Source: Coccinella septempunctata
Taxonomy: Eukaryota; Arthropoda; Insecta; Coleoptera; Coccinellidae
NCBI RefSeq assembly: GCF_907165205.1
Contig: NC_058191.1
Span: 32,134,064-32,198,063 of the forward strand
Length of the DNA stretch: 64,000 nt
Direction: 5' to 3'
The position numbers were made by a program, and so were the translations under genes. Below are positions 1 through 12,800 of the stretch, in pieces. Numbering within the stretch: the first letter of the stretch is position 1; the number at the start of each line of letters is the position of its first letter. The notes beneath the pieces are model-generated. The model was not told where the DNA came from. It was given only the letters and a program-made list of their open reading frames with translations, and searched no databases.

Positions 1-2895
1 TCTACTAGATCCTTCTCCATGCGCTCAGTTATCATGACCAAGTTATCTAGTTTCAATCATCTTTAGTGTGAATAAAATAGTTACTACCGGTGATCGTTCA
101 TACTTTTCAAGATAAGTCATTTTGAAAAATTGTGTAACTTGTGATCTAATTTAGAGGATTTTTAATTTTTCTTGTGGTGTATATCGAAAAAGTGATGTCG
201 AATAGTGAATAATATCTATCGGTTGTTTTGTTTTAATAGAGATGATGCTCAAATAACATTCAACAAAATATTGTACTAGTCTCAAATTTTTGTTTTATTA
301 TTCTTGAAATACCATTTGAGGTAATTGCGATCAAGGCAATCACCCCATATATGGTGAATACAAAACAAAAATAATTATTGTTTGTTTACAGATGTTTCGA
401 AAATGAATATGAAAGACATAGAAAAATAATTTTGCAACAGAAAAAAATGGACTAATTCTGCCTTTTCTACTAACTACTATTTCTTAGACTAAGAATATTT
501 GTAAAGTGCGGTAATTGGGTACACGAGAACTGTTCTGGTGGAACATCGTCCGAAAAGGGTTTTATCTGTGCTTTCTGCAATTAATATTCACCTCAATTGA
601 GTAATTGCGTGAATACCCTATACTGTTTGCAACTAACCCAACACACGTCCGCTTTTACTCCAAATGATTCGGGTAAATAGGTACCTACGGGCAGAAAGGG
701 TTTTGTATTTCTTGCAAAAAACAATTTTGTTCATTAATTCCGTGAAATTATGAATGATAATTCTATAGTTGAATAACCAAGGATTAATAAATTAATAAAA
801 TAAGACTGATAAGTTATTATCTACAAGTGTTATACTTAATTTTCCCCATCGTCTCCTTCATATTGAGTCCAAGCATCAAACAGTTTTATAGTGGAATAAT
901 TGAACCTAAAAATTTTTTCATCGAAAAAAGTGTGACAACTTTTTTTTCATAAAAATCCTAATAATTGATAAACTCTTGAATATTTAACCAAGGAGTAGTA
1001 TATTGTTGAAATTGCCATCAAATCAGCTGTCTCATGATGCGAAGATATTACTGGGTCTCAAAATATTTTAGGGAGAGAGTTCATTGTCGAAAACCCCAGC
1101 AAGCAATTTTTCCGCACAAAATGAGAAGAATTTCTCCATAAGCGTCCAATAGGCCAACACGGTGAACTTCCCTGTATAAATTTGATTTTCCATATGTACT
1201 TATTGATAATGAACTTCCTCCGAGTAAAAACTTAATTAATGAGATAATTACTGAATAGTTAGTCCGCCTTAATTTTTCAATTATTTCACAACTTAATCTT
1301 TGAGTATCATAAAAAAGTTTCTGAAGTATCCCAGACAAAAATGAGATGTGCCTATTCCATCCATGTCCGAGTCATCTAAAGAAAATGGTTCGATTCCTGG
1401 ATAAACGACCGGACTTATACAGATCAGATTTCGTGTTTAAATGTCACAGCCATTTCCGCTCTGATTCGATTCCACCGATAACATCGTAGGAAATGAGGGA
1501 GAGGATCCTTTTATTGCGAAAGGCCCCAAAGGGCGAACGTTTCTGTAGCAATTATTTAAAATCACGAACCCTATCACTTCGTTTGTTCCGACAAAGGATT
1601 TCTTTCTATGTTGCCCAATAACTCAAAGGGGTTTTGTGGACTTTACCTATTCCTGATTTCAAGATTAATCAGTATCAAAATAAGTGATTACTGTTGATTG
1701 ATTCGTTTACAGTGTCCAACCGGATAAAGGAGCTTCGGTGATGGTTCGTTAATTCCTTAATCTAGGCCACAATTTCTGAAATGTCCTGTTTGAAGTGAAC
1801 AGAAAACAAAATTTTTCGAAATGTTGCTGATATAACTCGGTATAAAACTAGACTAAACTAGAAACTGAATTAAGTAGGTACATGGTTACTACCAGGAGTT
1901 TACTTATTTCACGTGTTTCGCTATATGTGGTTAAATAACTCATTTTAGTAAAAACTCATACTTATTCCAGTTTTTGATTCTTTATTTTCATCGATCACAT
2001 CAATTCAATAACAAAAAACCACGGTGGTTTTCATAGGTGTGTTGCATAGAACAGTTTCAAATTATTAACTAGAGTTACCTCAGAAAAAAAATTCAGACCA
2101 CAACTGAAGAAAGAAAGAATTTGAAATATTTCAACAAGCACAATTTTCAATCGAAACATTTTCAATATTCATCGTTTCAAAAGCATTGCATGAGGTGGAC
2201 CGAATTTTTCTTGTTGTTCATGGATAAGTACAGAAATGCTTGCCCACCCTTTGGGCAAGAAAATTCACAATGGAAACGTTTTTTTATTTTATGTATGCCT
2301 TGTCCGAATCATTTTATAATCCTTTGAATTGTTTCGGCTATCACATACATACAAGATACAAGGGATGCTAAAATATTTATTGCAGTTGAGTTCTAAGTTT
2401 CTTGAACGACACGATTTTCATGAAACTCTGTTTGTGGGTTCGGCCCTGGAAAGTTTAGAATCACCAGCAATACTGGTAGTTGGCGTTATAAAGCCTAGAC
2501 CCTGCTTAAGGTGCCTTTGACAATTTTGATGAATTAGTTGATTGTATTCAGGCAGGGCCATAGATTTATATATAGAATTATGTCCTATAGATGGAGGGTA
2601 TTCAAGAATTCAAATGATTGAGAATTAAACTTTAACGTTGATATTGAATTCTTGATTTCATGACAGGACAACGTCGGTCAGGACTTCTAGTCATTGTATG
2701 GATTATGCTGTCAATATAGGTTGAATAAATTTACATTGAATTAATTTATTTATGAAAGCAACGGAATCTGTCTTATAACCTTCATTTTACTACTGAAACC
2801 GTTCAACCATTTCAGAACAATCTGAATTTATTCGTTATTTCAATTAGGTACATTACTTCATATTTTAATATCTTCAAAATTTAGTATATCTTGAT
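1..2895. other. Upstream non-coding region
   Basis: AT-rich sequence with only short chance open frames, none with a recognisable motif or codon-like composition. It lies upstream of the start-codon exon of the main + strand gene, so it could be intergenic or a 5'-UTR intron. A stretch at about 1440-1620 is less AT-rich and poor in homopolymers and might be regulatory, but nothing in it is diagnostic. I see no gene here. Confidence 0.5.
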
Positions 2896-3843
2896 TATAC
2901 AGGGTGCCTGTAAACATCAGGGAGATGATTCCTCGATGAAAATAAGCAGGGGTAGTTCCTACAAATTTTTTTCGAAATCGACCTCCCTTCAAAGATAGTC
3001 TTTGGAAGGCGATGACGAGTTGACAGTAATTTTTTTTACGGGTTCTAAAAAACACTGAGACATAAAACTATACATAATATGAAGCTCTAAGTAGATGTTA
3101 CTCACACAATTTTTTAAGATCTCATAACTTCACTATTAGGTGTTGAAAATAACAACCCCTTGTAATTTTCCTTCAAAAATTATTTTCATGGGATAGATTT
3201 TCGAGAAATAAAATTCTCTTATGGTTTCCCATTCAATTCTGGAGAAAAATTCTGTTGCAAAATTTCGATACAGTCTATACTTTTCTCGGAATAAATAAAA
3301 ACTTATAAGCAGTTCTGATCACTGTTTATTCCATTTTATATAATAAGTATAATAAGTGTTCCATAGAATGACTAACTCCCGCTAAAATACATGCATCAAC
3401 TCTCCCTCATCGACTTTCGTATACAAGTTTTCATTTATTCCGAAAAAATATCGAAATTCTGCAAGAGACTTTTTTCTTCAGAATTGAATTGGAAATCATA
3501 AGAGAATTTTATTTTTTGAAAATCCATCCCACGAAAACAATTTTTGAAGGAAAATGATAAGGGGTTTTTATTTTCAACCCCTAATAATGAAGTTATGAGA
3601 TCTAAAAAAATTGTGTGAGTAACATTTACTTAGTGCTTCATATTATGTATAGTTTTATGACTCAGTGTTTTCTAGAACCCGTAAAAAAAATTAAAAACTG
3701 TCAGATCGTCATCGCCTTCCAAAGGCTGTATCTTGGAAGGGAGGCCGATTTAGAAAAAAATTTATAGGAACTACCCGTGCTTATTTTCATCGAGGAATAA
3801 TCTTCCTAAGTCCTTCGCATTTGTTTACAGGCAGCCTGTATAC
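2896..3843. mobile_element. Foldback (long inverted-repeat) DNA element, ~950 bp
   Basis: The left arm (about 2896-3303) and right arm (about 3425-3843) are near reverse complements along roughly 400 bp, separated by a ~120-bp spacer. The outer ends read TATACAGGGTGCCTGTAAAC and the complement of TATACAGGCTGCCTGTAAAC. Both arms carry matching landmarks, such as the segment around ACTCACACAATTTTTT on the left and AAAAAATTGTGTGAGT on the right. No transposase frame is present, so this is a non-autonomous foldback or large MITE-like element. The arms differ by scattered substitutions and small indels, meaning the copy is not brand new. An inverted-duplication artefact is unlikely because the ends resemble the TACAGGGTG ends of other elements in the window. 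Confidence 0.85.
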
Positions 3844-4890
3844 CCCGAAGCAGCTTTTTGCCTGTTTGTTTCTACTTAAAATTGCGGTTCACTGATCATG
3901 TTACAGAAAAAATATTTGATTAATAATTAATTATATTGATTTTTTTGTTATGAAATGCTTCATTTTTTGCATTACAAATAATTCATTTTGCCTCCTAGTC
4001 AACTACACTTTCTGTTTTTCGATTCGATCTACCCAAATGATAGTCAGTAAAGTTTAGAGATGCATGTCTTGAAATTGTTTGAAAATAATTAATTTTAATA
4101 TTTTAGCTCTTTGCTTTCTAAAGTCAGTTCAAATCAATCAATTCAAATTCAAATCGAGATTCAAATGAACATTTCCGATTGAATTAACCTAATTCACACT
4201 ATTGTAGTTTGGAAACTCTGTATGACATTCTGTATATGCAAAAAGAAGAGGGAATGAGTTCACCACCAGTGATAAAGGAATAGAACCATTAACCTGAAAA
4301 AATAAATGTACTCATCATCAATTTCGCCGAGCTAGAGGATACAATGAAACTCCTAATCCCAGGCAGGGCAATAAAAACATCGAGTAAACGGTATAATCGC
4401 TTCTACCAAGGAGGAATTCCGAAGATATATCAGTTTCACGATCGTTGGAAGGCTGGGGTGACCTTTAGCGATAGACCGTTAGTAGTTGGGAAAACACTCC
4501 CGTTGCATTATAGGAGTCAATAACAAAGTTCATTGCATGCACCATTACGATAAAAATGCAATAATGCAAATTGCTTTGTTTTCCATTGAGTGCTGCCCAT
4601 TGATGGACGTTGTATTGCCCGTGGGTATCAAGGGCATTAAGTTTCTGACCCATTTAGTCACCGTTACTAGAATAATGCAATGAATTTACGACTTGAGGAT
4701 ATCCCTCGTCTTCTTTGATGGTATCTCGAAATCGAACAGAGGGGAGTAAGATTTGGACAGAAGGTACAGCTTGGCTAGAGTCCTGGTCCTGTTGATTTCC
4801 GTTGCCTTCTAGGATGACTGCTTTGGTTTTATTTTTTATTTACCTCAGTTGCCCCCTCATAGTTGGGGAGCCCAAGGAGTAAATTCGGGA
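3844..4890. other. Non-coding stretch, nothing recognised
   Basis: AT-rich spacer between the foldback element and the CTCGAG motif cluster. The overlapping short frames at 4465-4683 on both strands show no family motif. No RNA gene or repeat was recognised. Confidence 0.4.
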
Positions 4891-6060
4891 TTTACTCGAG
4901 CGTGTCCGATTAATATAAGGGGGGATTCCTTGGACCCTGTAGAGGACCTCTGCTAAAAATTTGACCTGTATATAGGGGGAATTGTCTAGGACAGCCAGTC
5001 AGAATAGTAAAAAAGAATGATCATTGTACTTCCTCGAGCGTGTCAGATTAAGAAATATGTGGTTAATTACATGTTGAAAAGTATATATGTATTCTCTTAT
5101 CCTGACAATTAAAGCGTGCAAAAAAAAAACGTCACGTGTACATTCTCGAGTGCGGGGGCTTTTTTTCTCATTAAGAAGCTAATGATTCAAGAATAACGGA
5201 AAAGATATAATATGACAGTTTCAGTAGGCCGAAACAATAAAAATTGGCCATAAAGGTCACAAGGTTTTTTTGAATTATCCCTTGTCCTGGGCTTTGTTTT
5301 CGTATTCATTATAAAAGTTATAGAGCACAACATTTCCTACAAATTTTGTCCGAAGCAATTTATTCTACGTTTGAACGTTTTTGAGATATATAGCGATGAA
5401 TGTACATTACACTGGGTTTCTATTTACATTGGCCTTTGCCTTTCTTACGTGTGGCTAAGCTCCTCGTCCTTATCGCTCTCTAACTCGAAAACGGTTGAGA
5501 GTATGTAGAAATGCTTCAGACAAAAAGACAAAAGTATTGAATTTTATTATCTACAACTTTCACGGTGAATAAAGAAAGGATTAGCGGTACAGGAAGGGAG
5601 ATATTTGAAAAAAAATAATTGTTATCATCTTCAAACTGTCAGATTAAGAAAACCCACCCTGATTATTGTCAGATTAATAAGTCAACACGTCTGCAATATC
5701 GAGATTAATCATCTGTAAGAAAATCTGACACGCTCGAGTATGTTCAAGTAACGATTTTTTTGCATTTTCGATGTACCGCTATGACTTTGCGTCACTTCCG
5801 AATTGTCAGTCTCTTGAGAAGTAGCTTCTTCTGAGTCCAATTAACATATTCTCTAAAAATCTGACACCCTCGAAGAAAAAATTTTTTCCTACCATTTTCA
5901 ACCACCTCGCAATCTGTCAGATTAACATGAATTCATTATCAGAGACAGGTTGGGCATATACAGAATCTTAATCTTCGAAAACCTGCGAATGCTTTCCCCA
6001 CCGATGACACTTCAAAATCCACTAGGTCTCTACGACGCTCGAGTAAATACAGATTAAGCA
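4891..6060. repeat. Cluster of CTCGAG / TGTCAGATTAA motifs in both orientations
   Basis: A composite word close to CTCGAGNGTGTCAGATTAA occurs nearly whole at 4895-4914 and 5033-5052. As the reverse complement (TCTGACACNCTCGAR) it occurs at 5724-5738 and 5860-5875. The second half alone (TGTCAGATTAA) is at 5637-5648, 5667-5678 and 5915-5926. The first half (CTCGAGTG) is at 5145-5152, and a degenerate copy (CTCGAG ... CAGATTAAG) is at 6038-6058. Spacing is irregular, so this is not a simple tandem repeat. It could be the subterminal repeat region of an unknown DNA transposon, or degenerated copies of a short element. No coding capacity was found. Confidence 0.6.
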
Positions 6061-6744
6061 TCGTCGGCTCCCCAACTTGCACCCTAATTCGGAAAGAACA
6101 AATATGTGTTAACGAATATTGACAGTGTTGCATATACCAGTTAATAGTGTAGGCATTATTTCATTTAAACTTTTGTTGTGCATGATGTCGGGTCTTGAGC
6201 ATTGAGCATACACGGACATGAACTACTCGTCATATCTTCAGTAACTAGCAAAGCTATGAATGGTTATGAATATATCCAAAGTAGTCACAGGCTGTCATTA
6301 AATTCAATAACCGAAAGTGAAGGAACATTTCATAGAGAAGATGAATACACCGGCACTAAATCAAATATACTCATTTGAGCTCAATCATTGGTAATCGATA
6401 ATTCATGGGTTTACCAAAACCTCTGGAGCTTTGTGCAAAATAACTCATCTTTGATTAATATAGGATACCGCCTGATTTTCGATTTTCAATATCCTGCTTA
6501 CTGCGTGTCCAGTCTTGATGCCACTTAGTATATCTTTTTCATATGGATCAGATATAGCCATCATGAAATAATCCCCTCCTGTTTCACCTGATGATTAACC
6601 TATTTCATTTCATGTGTAACAGTTCGGATATGAACTCATTAAAAAAAAACACATTAATCTTACTCCACTGATTGTATATCTTGAGGGAACTAAATCTTAG
6701 GGCAGTGAAAAATGGATGCCTAACAAATTTTTTATTCCTTTCAG
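6061..6744. other. Sequence upstream of the start-codon exon
   Basis: AT-rich sequence ending in a good 3' splice site, a pyrimidine tract followed by TTTCAG at 6739-6744. This implies a 5'-UTR intron whose upstream exon and promoter I could not locate. No open frame of interest was seen. Confidence 0.4.
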
Positions 6745-6873
6745 GACTTCAGGAAGATAAGAACTCCCCGCTGCAAGAATAACTGATGAATTATGCTCTG
6801 CCACTGATAACATCTAGAAGACTCAACATGAAATCTAAAGTTGTTTTTTTCGCTTTCCTCAATTTTCTCTTAG
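6745..6873 (+). CDS. Exon 1: 5' UTR end and signal peptide (CDS from 6828)
   Basis: Begins after the acceptor TTTCAG at 6739-6744 and ends at the donor GTAAGTG starting at 6874. The ATG at 6828 sits in the context CTCAACATG. The coding part is 46 nt and encodes MKSKVVFFAFLNFLL plus one base, so the intron is phase 1. Spliced to exon 2 it gives MKSKVVFFAFLNFLLVSSG: a basic start, a hydrophobic core and small residues before a predicted cleavage site. That fit is the main evidence that these distant exons belong together. Confidence 0.75.
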
Positions 6874-9800
6874 GTAAGTGAATTAATTCAGAAACCTCGA
6901 GACTAATTAGTTGCTGCAGGACTAAATTTACCTAGATTCTTGAAAACATAATGTTAGCATTATGAGCTTGTTATTCGAGGTACGGAGTAAAATGTATGCT
7001 ATATAATGATGAAATGGAACCAAGGGGTTCGTATTCCAAATCTCTACACCAGTCGGAGCTTGTTTGCTGAAAGTAATGTGATATAACGGTATATGAAGAC
7101 TCCGAAAATGCTCTATTTTCAAATGCAACTGAATTCAACGCTGGCAGTATATTCAAGCTTCATGTTTTCAAGGAGTATTTCTAATTATCCTGTAGGGTAT
7201 CTCGATATAATGTTTGAAGGAATTTGATGGTGTAATCTACGTAGACAAAAAAAGGGAAACTTTACATCAACCTATAGTCGGGAAGACCATGTTATCAAAA
7301 AATATGAGAATTTGAAATAATAGCATTCTGTGAAACAGTCTGTACTTTGAAAACAAATCTTCTCCTGATTCATATAAGATTTTTGTCCAATGTTTTTTCG
7401 AAGAATCTAATATTGTTCAACTCAATTTCGGAATACCTGTATGCATGTTGGGTAATTATTTCGGCAGTTTCCATATTCTTCTGCTCAGGACTTCTGAACT
7501 ATAAGGAAAATATAGACTCCTACACGCTGTTAGTTTATTAGGTTGTCCATACTTAGAAGAAAAATAATAATGAAGATCTTCATCCACATAATAGTCTACA
7601 TATCAAGATTTCAATAAAAAAATAATTTTAATATTAAATTATTCATGGAAAGATAAATAATCAAAAGTATCGATAAAGAACAGTTTGATTGGTAATCACA
7701 ACTGAATGAGTTACTCACTTAAGAAACATTATATTACAAAACTAGTTTGACATCCCAGAAAAAGAATTCTAGGTATATGGTTGATAGGACATGATTTATT
7801 TGTTCCAAGGAACAGAATCATATTTCGATAAAATAGTATTGTGTTCCTTTTAGCAGTGAGAAGGTTTTGATAAAAACTGCCATCGAAGACATATTTTTGT
7901 GAATACTTTTTTAAATTTCTTCGTCATAATCAGAATGAAGAACTTTCTGCTTCAAAAAGAGTTCCTGAAAATTCCCAACATTCAACTGGTTATGACCAAT
8001 TTTCTGATCATCCTGAATAGAGGATAAACTAAAATTATTCTGGAGAGTGTCGGATTATCACAAAAGTTATATGATCAAATTCACATTGAAATTTGAAAGG
8101 AAAGCTGTGATAATTTATTGAAATTCCATTAAAGGAAACGAAGATTACTTATTTGCGGTATAACCGTAAGAAACAAAAAGATATTTGAGAGTCTCTCGGT
8201 ATTCTGCAGAACATAATAATGAAAAGATCAGGTGTAGATTTCACAAAAATTTTTGATGAGTTTGAGAAATGATGAACTGAATTTGTTTCATTTGTTCAAT
8301 AAACGAGTATTATGAGTTCAGGATCGGAAAAATTGTTTATGAAATTTATGTTTTCAATATAATATAGTTGACGAAATTTGGAAACTAAATGATCCAGTTG
8401 AGGCGTTTCCAGAATATACAGGGTGGGTCATTGACTCGTACAAATATTTTAACAGTAGATTCTTGAGTTCAAAAGAAACACGTATTTCTCCTACCATTTT
8501 TTTCGAATCGGTTCGGTTTAAAAGAAACAAGCTGTGGAAAATCCATAAAAAATGTTATTTTTAGTTTTATCCCACAAACGGTTTCAGCGAATGAAATGAA
8601 TTTTAGAATATGGTTTTCGATTTATTGGATGAATCTTTTTCGAACATAAGATATCATACCCATGTCCACTAGTTTTATCATGATGACCATTACGTATCAT
8701 AAAAATACCAAAAATTCAAAAAACCCAATTCTTGAAACTAAGTTGAACGCCATCTAATGAATATTTGCACGTTTTGTAAGATAAAAGTATTTTTTATATT
8801 TTCTTTTATAATCAGCCGTTTTCGAGTAATTTGATGTTCAAAATTCAGTGATGTCACTGAAGAAAAACACCTCACCAGGTTCTGATAATATAAGTACAAG
8901 AGATCTGATTGTTTTGTACCCCATTATTAAAGACCATCTATTGTTTCTGGTGAATAAGAGTATAAAGAGTGGAATTTTTCCAAGATTATGTAAGATCGCT
9001 AGAATAACACTTGTGTTTAAAAAAGGGAATAAAGAAGAACCGGCTAACTATAGGCCGATATCAAATACTTCAATATTTGCTAAGATAATAGAAAAAATAA
9101 TGAAAAAAAGATTAGCGAAATTACTAGAAATATCTAAACATCAATATGGATTCCAGGAAAAAAGTTTAACTGAAGGTGCTGCAATTGATGTCATCGTACA
9201 CATATTACAAAAACTCGACGAAAAAAAGAAAGTCGTAGGTGATTTTATTGATCTGCATAAAGCATTTGATACAATCGACATAGCTATCTTACTGAAAAAA
9301 TTGAAAAGAATAGGAATACAAGGAAAATCTTTCAAACTGTTTCAGTCCTTCCTTACCGATAGAAAACAATATGTGGTTGTTGAAGGTAAAAAGAGTACTT
9401 ATAAGAAAATCAGAACTGGAGTTCCGCAGGGCACAGTGCTCGGACCACTTCTCTACCTAATATATGTTGAAAATATTGTCATATCAGGTTTACTGGGTGA
9501 AGTCTTCATGTTTGCGGATGACACAGTCATCATATATAGGGCAGAAAATATAAGTACTCTGGAGGAAATGGTCAATAGGGATATGCAGAAGTACAGTGAA
9601 TGGTTGAACTCGAATAAACTTGTCATCAATGAAGAAAAAACTGTATACATCCTGTTTAAGAATAAAACAAATAGCAGCAACATCCATCCACAGCTGTTTA
9701 TTAATGGCAAGAAACTTACACAAGTGAAAAAAACTAAATACTTGGGATTGATCATAGAAGAGACATTGAAATGGAATGCACATGTGGACATGATCATAGA

Positions 9801-12800
9801 CAAACTTTCGCCATTGGAGTCGAAGCTTCGTCATTTACAGCCATACCTTGACGAGAGGACAAGTAAAAATATATATTACGCCTATTTTCATTCAGTACTC
9901 AGCTACTTTATCGGTAATATGGTCAAACTCGGTAAAATTTAATCTAAGAAGATTACAGAGATTACAAAATAAAATAATAAAAAGACTTCACCACCTTCCC
10001 TATGAATTTCCAACCAAAGAATCATATAAAAATTATCCATACAAGAAGTTGGACAAACTGATCAAATTACAACAGTGCAAACTCATATATAAGCTAGAAA
10101 ACAATCATATAAAGAGTCACAATCCATTGAAGAAAGTCCAAAATATGACCAACCGAGAAACAAGGCAAAACAATTCATACTACTTATATAAAGCAAATAC
10201 GGAAAGTCGAAGGAGGGGTCCCATATATGCCAGCTTGACAACTTTTAATAGCATGCCAGGTCATATCATGAATTCATTAAAGTGTTCATTTAATAATTTC
10301 AAAAACTTAGTTATAAGTCAACTCTAATAACAACATAATTGTTGAATGATAGTTGTATTTCAATAAATAAATAAATAAATAATAAATAAATAAAAAGTAT
10401 TTTTGAAATTTGAAAAATTGGATATTTTGGCTGAATACAACTCTGTTTAAGATCCACAGATGTGTAATGTCACAGATTTAGTTAATTAAGGTAGTTTTGT
10501 TTTTCTAGGGTTGGCACTGCTCATTATTAAAATTCAAAATGGCTACCTATATCTTTTTATTAGGGCCGAATCAGAGAAAATGGTATTGGAAAAAAGTGTT
10601 CCTTTTGACCTCAAGAATCTACTGTTGAAATATTTGTACGAGTCACGGACACACCCTGTATAAAAATCATTGAAGAATCCAAAAAAAAAATGCGAATCAT
10701 ATGATAAGTCTGACTGTATTTGTTTGGTCCGTTATCCCCATTACAGAAAATAATTATTTGTTATTCATTGCCAAAGTCAATGTTCATCAATATTTCAGAT
10801 AACATTTCTCGTTATTTCACGATACGTCCATTTCGAAACGTCAATTTGCCTCTACCGAATTTATTATGGGAATGAACTTCAACGTTCCATCGGAGATTTC
10901 TATCTGCCAACGATGGCTCCTTCCGTTGGGTTCGTTTCGTTGCTAATTGTGCATGTACCCGAATGCAATATCGATTATATCACGCCATTATCTGTTGATT
11001 CATTGAGCAAGCCCATTAGGTCCATTCATGGAACTGGATCGAATTCGTCCATTGTTCGTGGGATTTTTGGCAATTAATTGTTGTTTTCCGCGTCCATTGT
11101 TCAAGATGGGATTGCTGGATGTTGCGTTACATCATTCGTTGCATCCTTGAATATCAATTCTAGGATGCCAATTGAAATATGGAATGCGGTAGGTTGATTT
11201 CGTGAAATATTGCCTACGCGATGTGTACCAAGGATGGCGAATTCTCGAGGAAACTACAATGCAAGACCTGCGTGGATGATGGCTCATTGTTGAAAGTTTT
11301 AAAGTATACCTACTGATATCATTGAAATTTGTTGTAAGAATAATAATTTATTAACCCTCAACAAGATGAGCTCTAAGTTGAATACGCCGTTTTGATAATT
11401 GGTCACATAATTGAATATAATAGTCAGTGCAAGTAGGTATGAAAATCTCGTGCTATATAACAACTATCACTTCATCCCCTTGTTCTCCTCCTACTTTCTT
11501 TATGTTCCTCACTTCATTCAGTATTATTTAAGCTCGCATAACCTAACACAGTAGTACCATTGAGTATTGAAATTATAAATTGAGTCCATGGTAATACCCA
11601 ACCATAACATAATTCAACAAAACATAGCTCAACTTAACATAACTACCCAGTTCATTACTCGATTCCGTCTCTTCAAGAGAATTCATTAAATAACATTCTC
11701 TTACCTCACGTAACCATAGCTAACAAAGCATTAATCAGCAAAGCATAATCCACCATAACTCTGCAACACATAACGAAACATCATTTATGTAAATCAACAT
11801 CACATAGCATCAAATGAACCTTTGCCTGCTAGCATCGGCGATATATTGTACTATTATAGTCATAAGGTCCTTTCGAGTGCATATTCTAATTGTCAGAATT
11901 TATTGTAACCGAATAGTAGTAGGTATTTGTCAGCTATGAAATACAAATTTTGGCGACAATGCTTTCTCATGCAAAATATACTATTTCTCCATTTTGATAA
12001 TGATTTGTTGAATATCGGTTATGAAAAAAGCCTTTTCACTGATTACATCGGATTCGTGGAACTTTTACTAATTTTTTTCTGCCTTTATGGAGACAAGCAA
12101 TAGTTTTTACTTTTGTATTTTTCACTTCGTTATATTTTTATAGTAATTAGAGTTGCTCATTTTTTTTTTGATTATCTGGCATATCTAAGATATTGTTTTT
12201 AATTATGATTTAGGTCACTTTTAGTAACAAAAACTGACAGTATGGTTGAATATTATACTAATCCAGCATATTGCCTCTGCTTTACCTCACAAAACATAAG
12301 ATTTCCGATATTTATCATCAAAAAATGAATTTTTGACAAAAAGGTCCATAATTTGCCATACGACTGATTGTTTTCACTTTTCTTTCTCTTGTCATTAGAC
12401 TGAACACACAATCGCTTCAAATGGAGTGTGATATTGGTTCTGATGAGGATTTACATTGAATGTAAATTACAATGAGGAACAATTTATTGCTGAACGAAAT
12501 AATCATCTCTGCCCATAATGATATCGCCCACTGATGTTGTATAATATATTCATTATACTTATTTATTATTTTGTCTAATGGAGTTGAATGCTTTTGCATC
12601 CATTGGTAATATTTCGATTCATAACGTTACATGTTCTACGCTAATGAATATAATGATTTCCGATTAGTTTTAATTTCCTATCAAAAACATTAATAGTAAC
12701 ATGAAATCATTATACTGAACTTTGAAGTATCTACCAATTAATGAAAAATATATTTATTTTTTAACTCTCATCGAAATATTTCAACATAAAACGCTTGTTA

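Larger units (their letters stand above)
8415..10662. mobile_element. Terminal-inverted-repeat DNA element interrupted by a LINE
   Basis: The left end (from 8415, TATACAGGGTGGGTCATTGA) and right end (to 10662, complement TATACAGGGTGTGTCCGTGA) are inverted over roughly 100 bp. The shared core is GACTCGTACAAATATTT followed by AACAGTAGATTCTTGAG and TTCAAAAG or GTCAAAAG. Both ends abut TA, as expected for a TA target. The inner part is occupied by a reverse-transcriptase fragment (from about 8848 to the tail at 10395) that does not belong to the DNA element. No transposase was found. A partial second copy of this family lies at about 22490-22766. Confidence 0.7.

Noticed and set aside
1387..1400. 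GGTTCGATTCCTGG, resembling a tRNA B box
   Set aside because: No matching A box or cloverleaf can be drawn upstream.
9453..9834. Minus-strand frames of 114-116 codons
   Set aside because: They are antisense to the LINE reverse transcriptase, which has clear catalytic motifs on the + strand.
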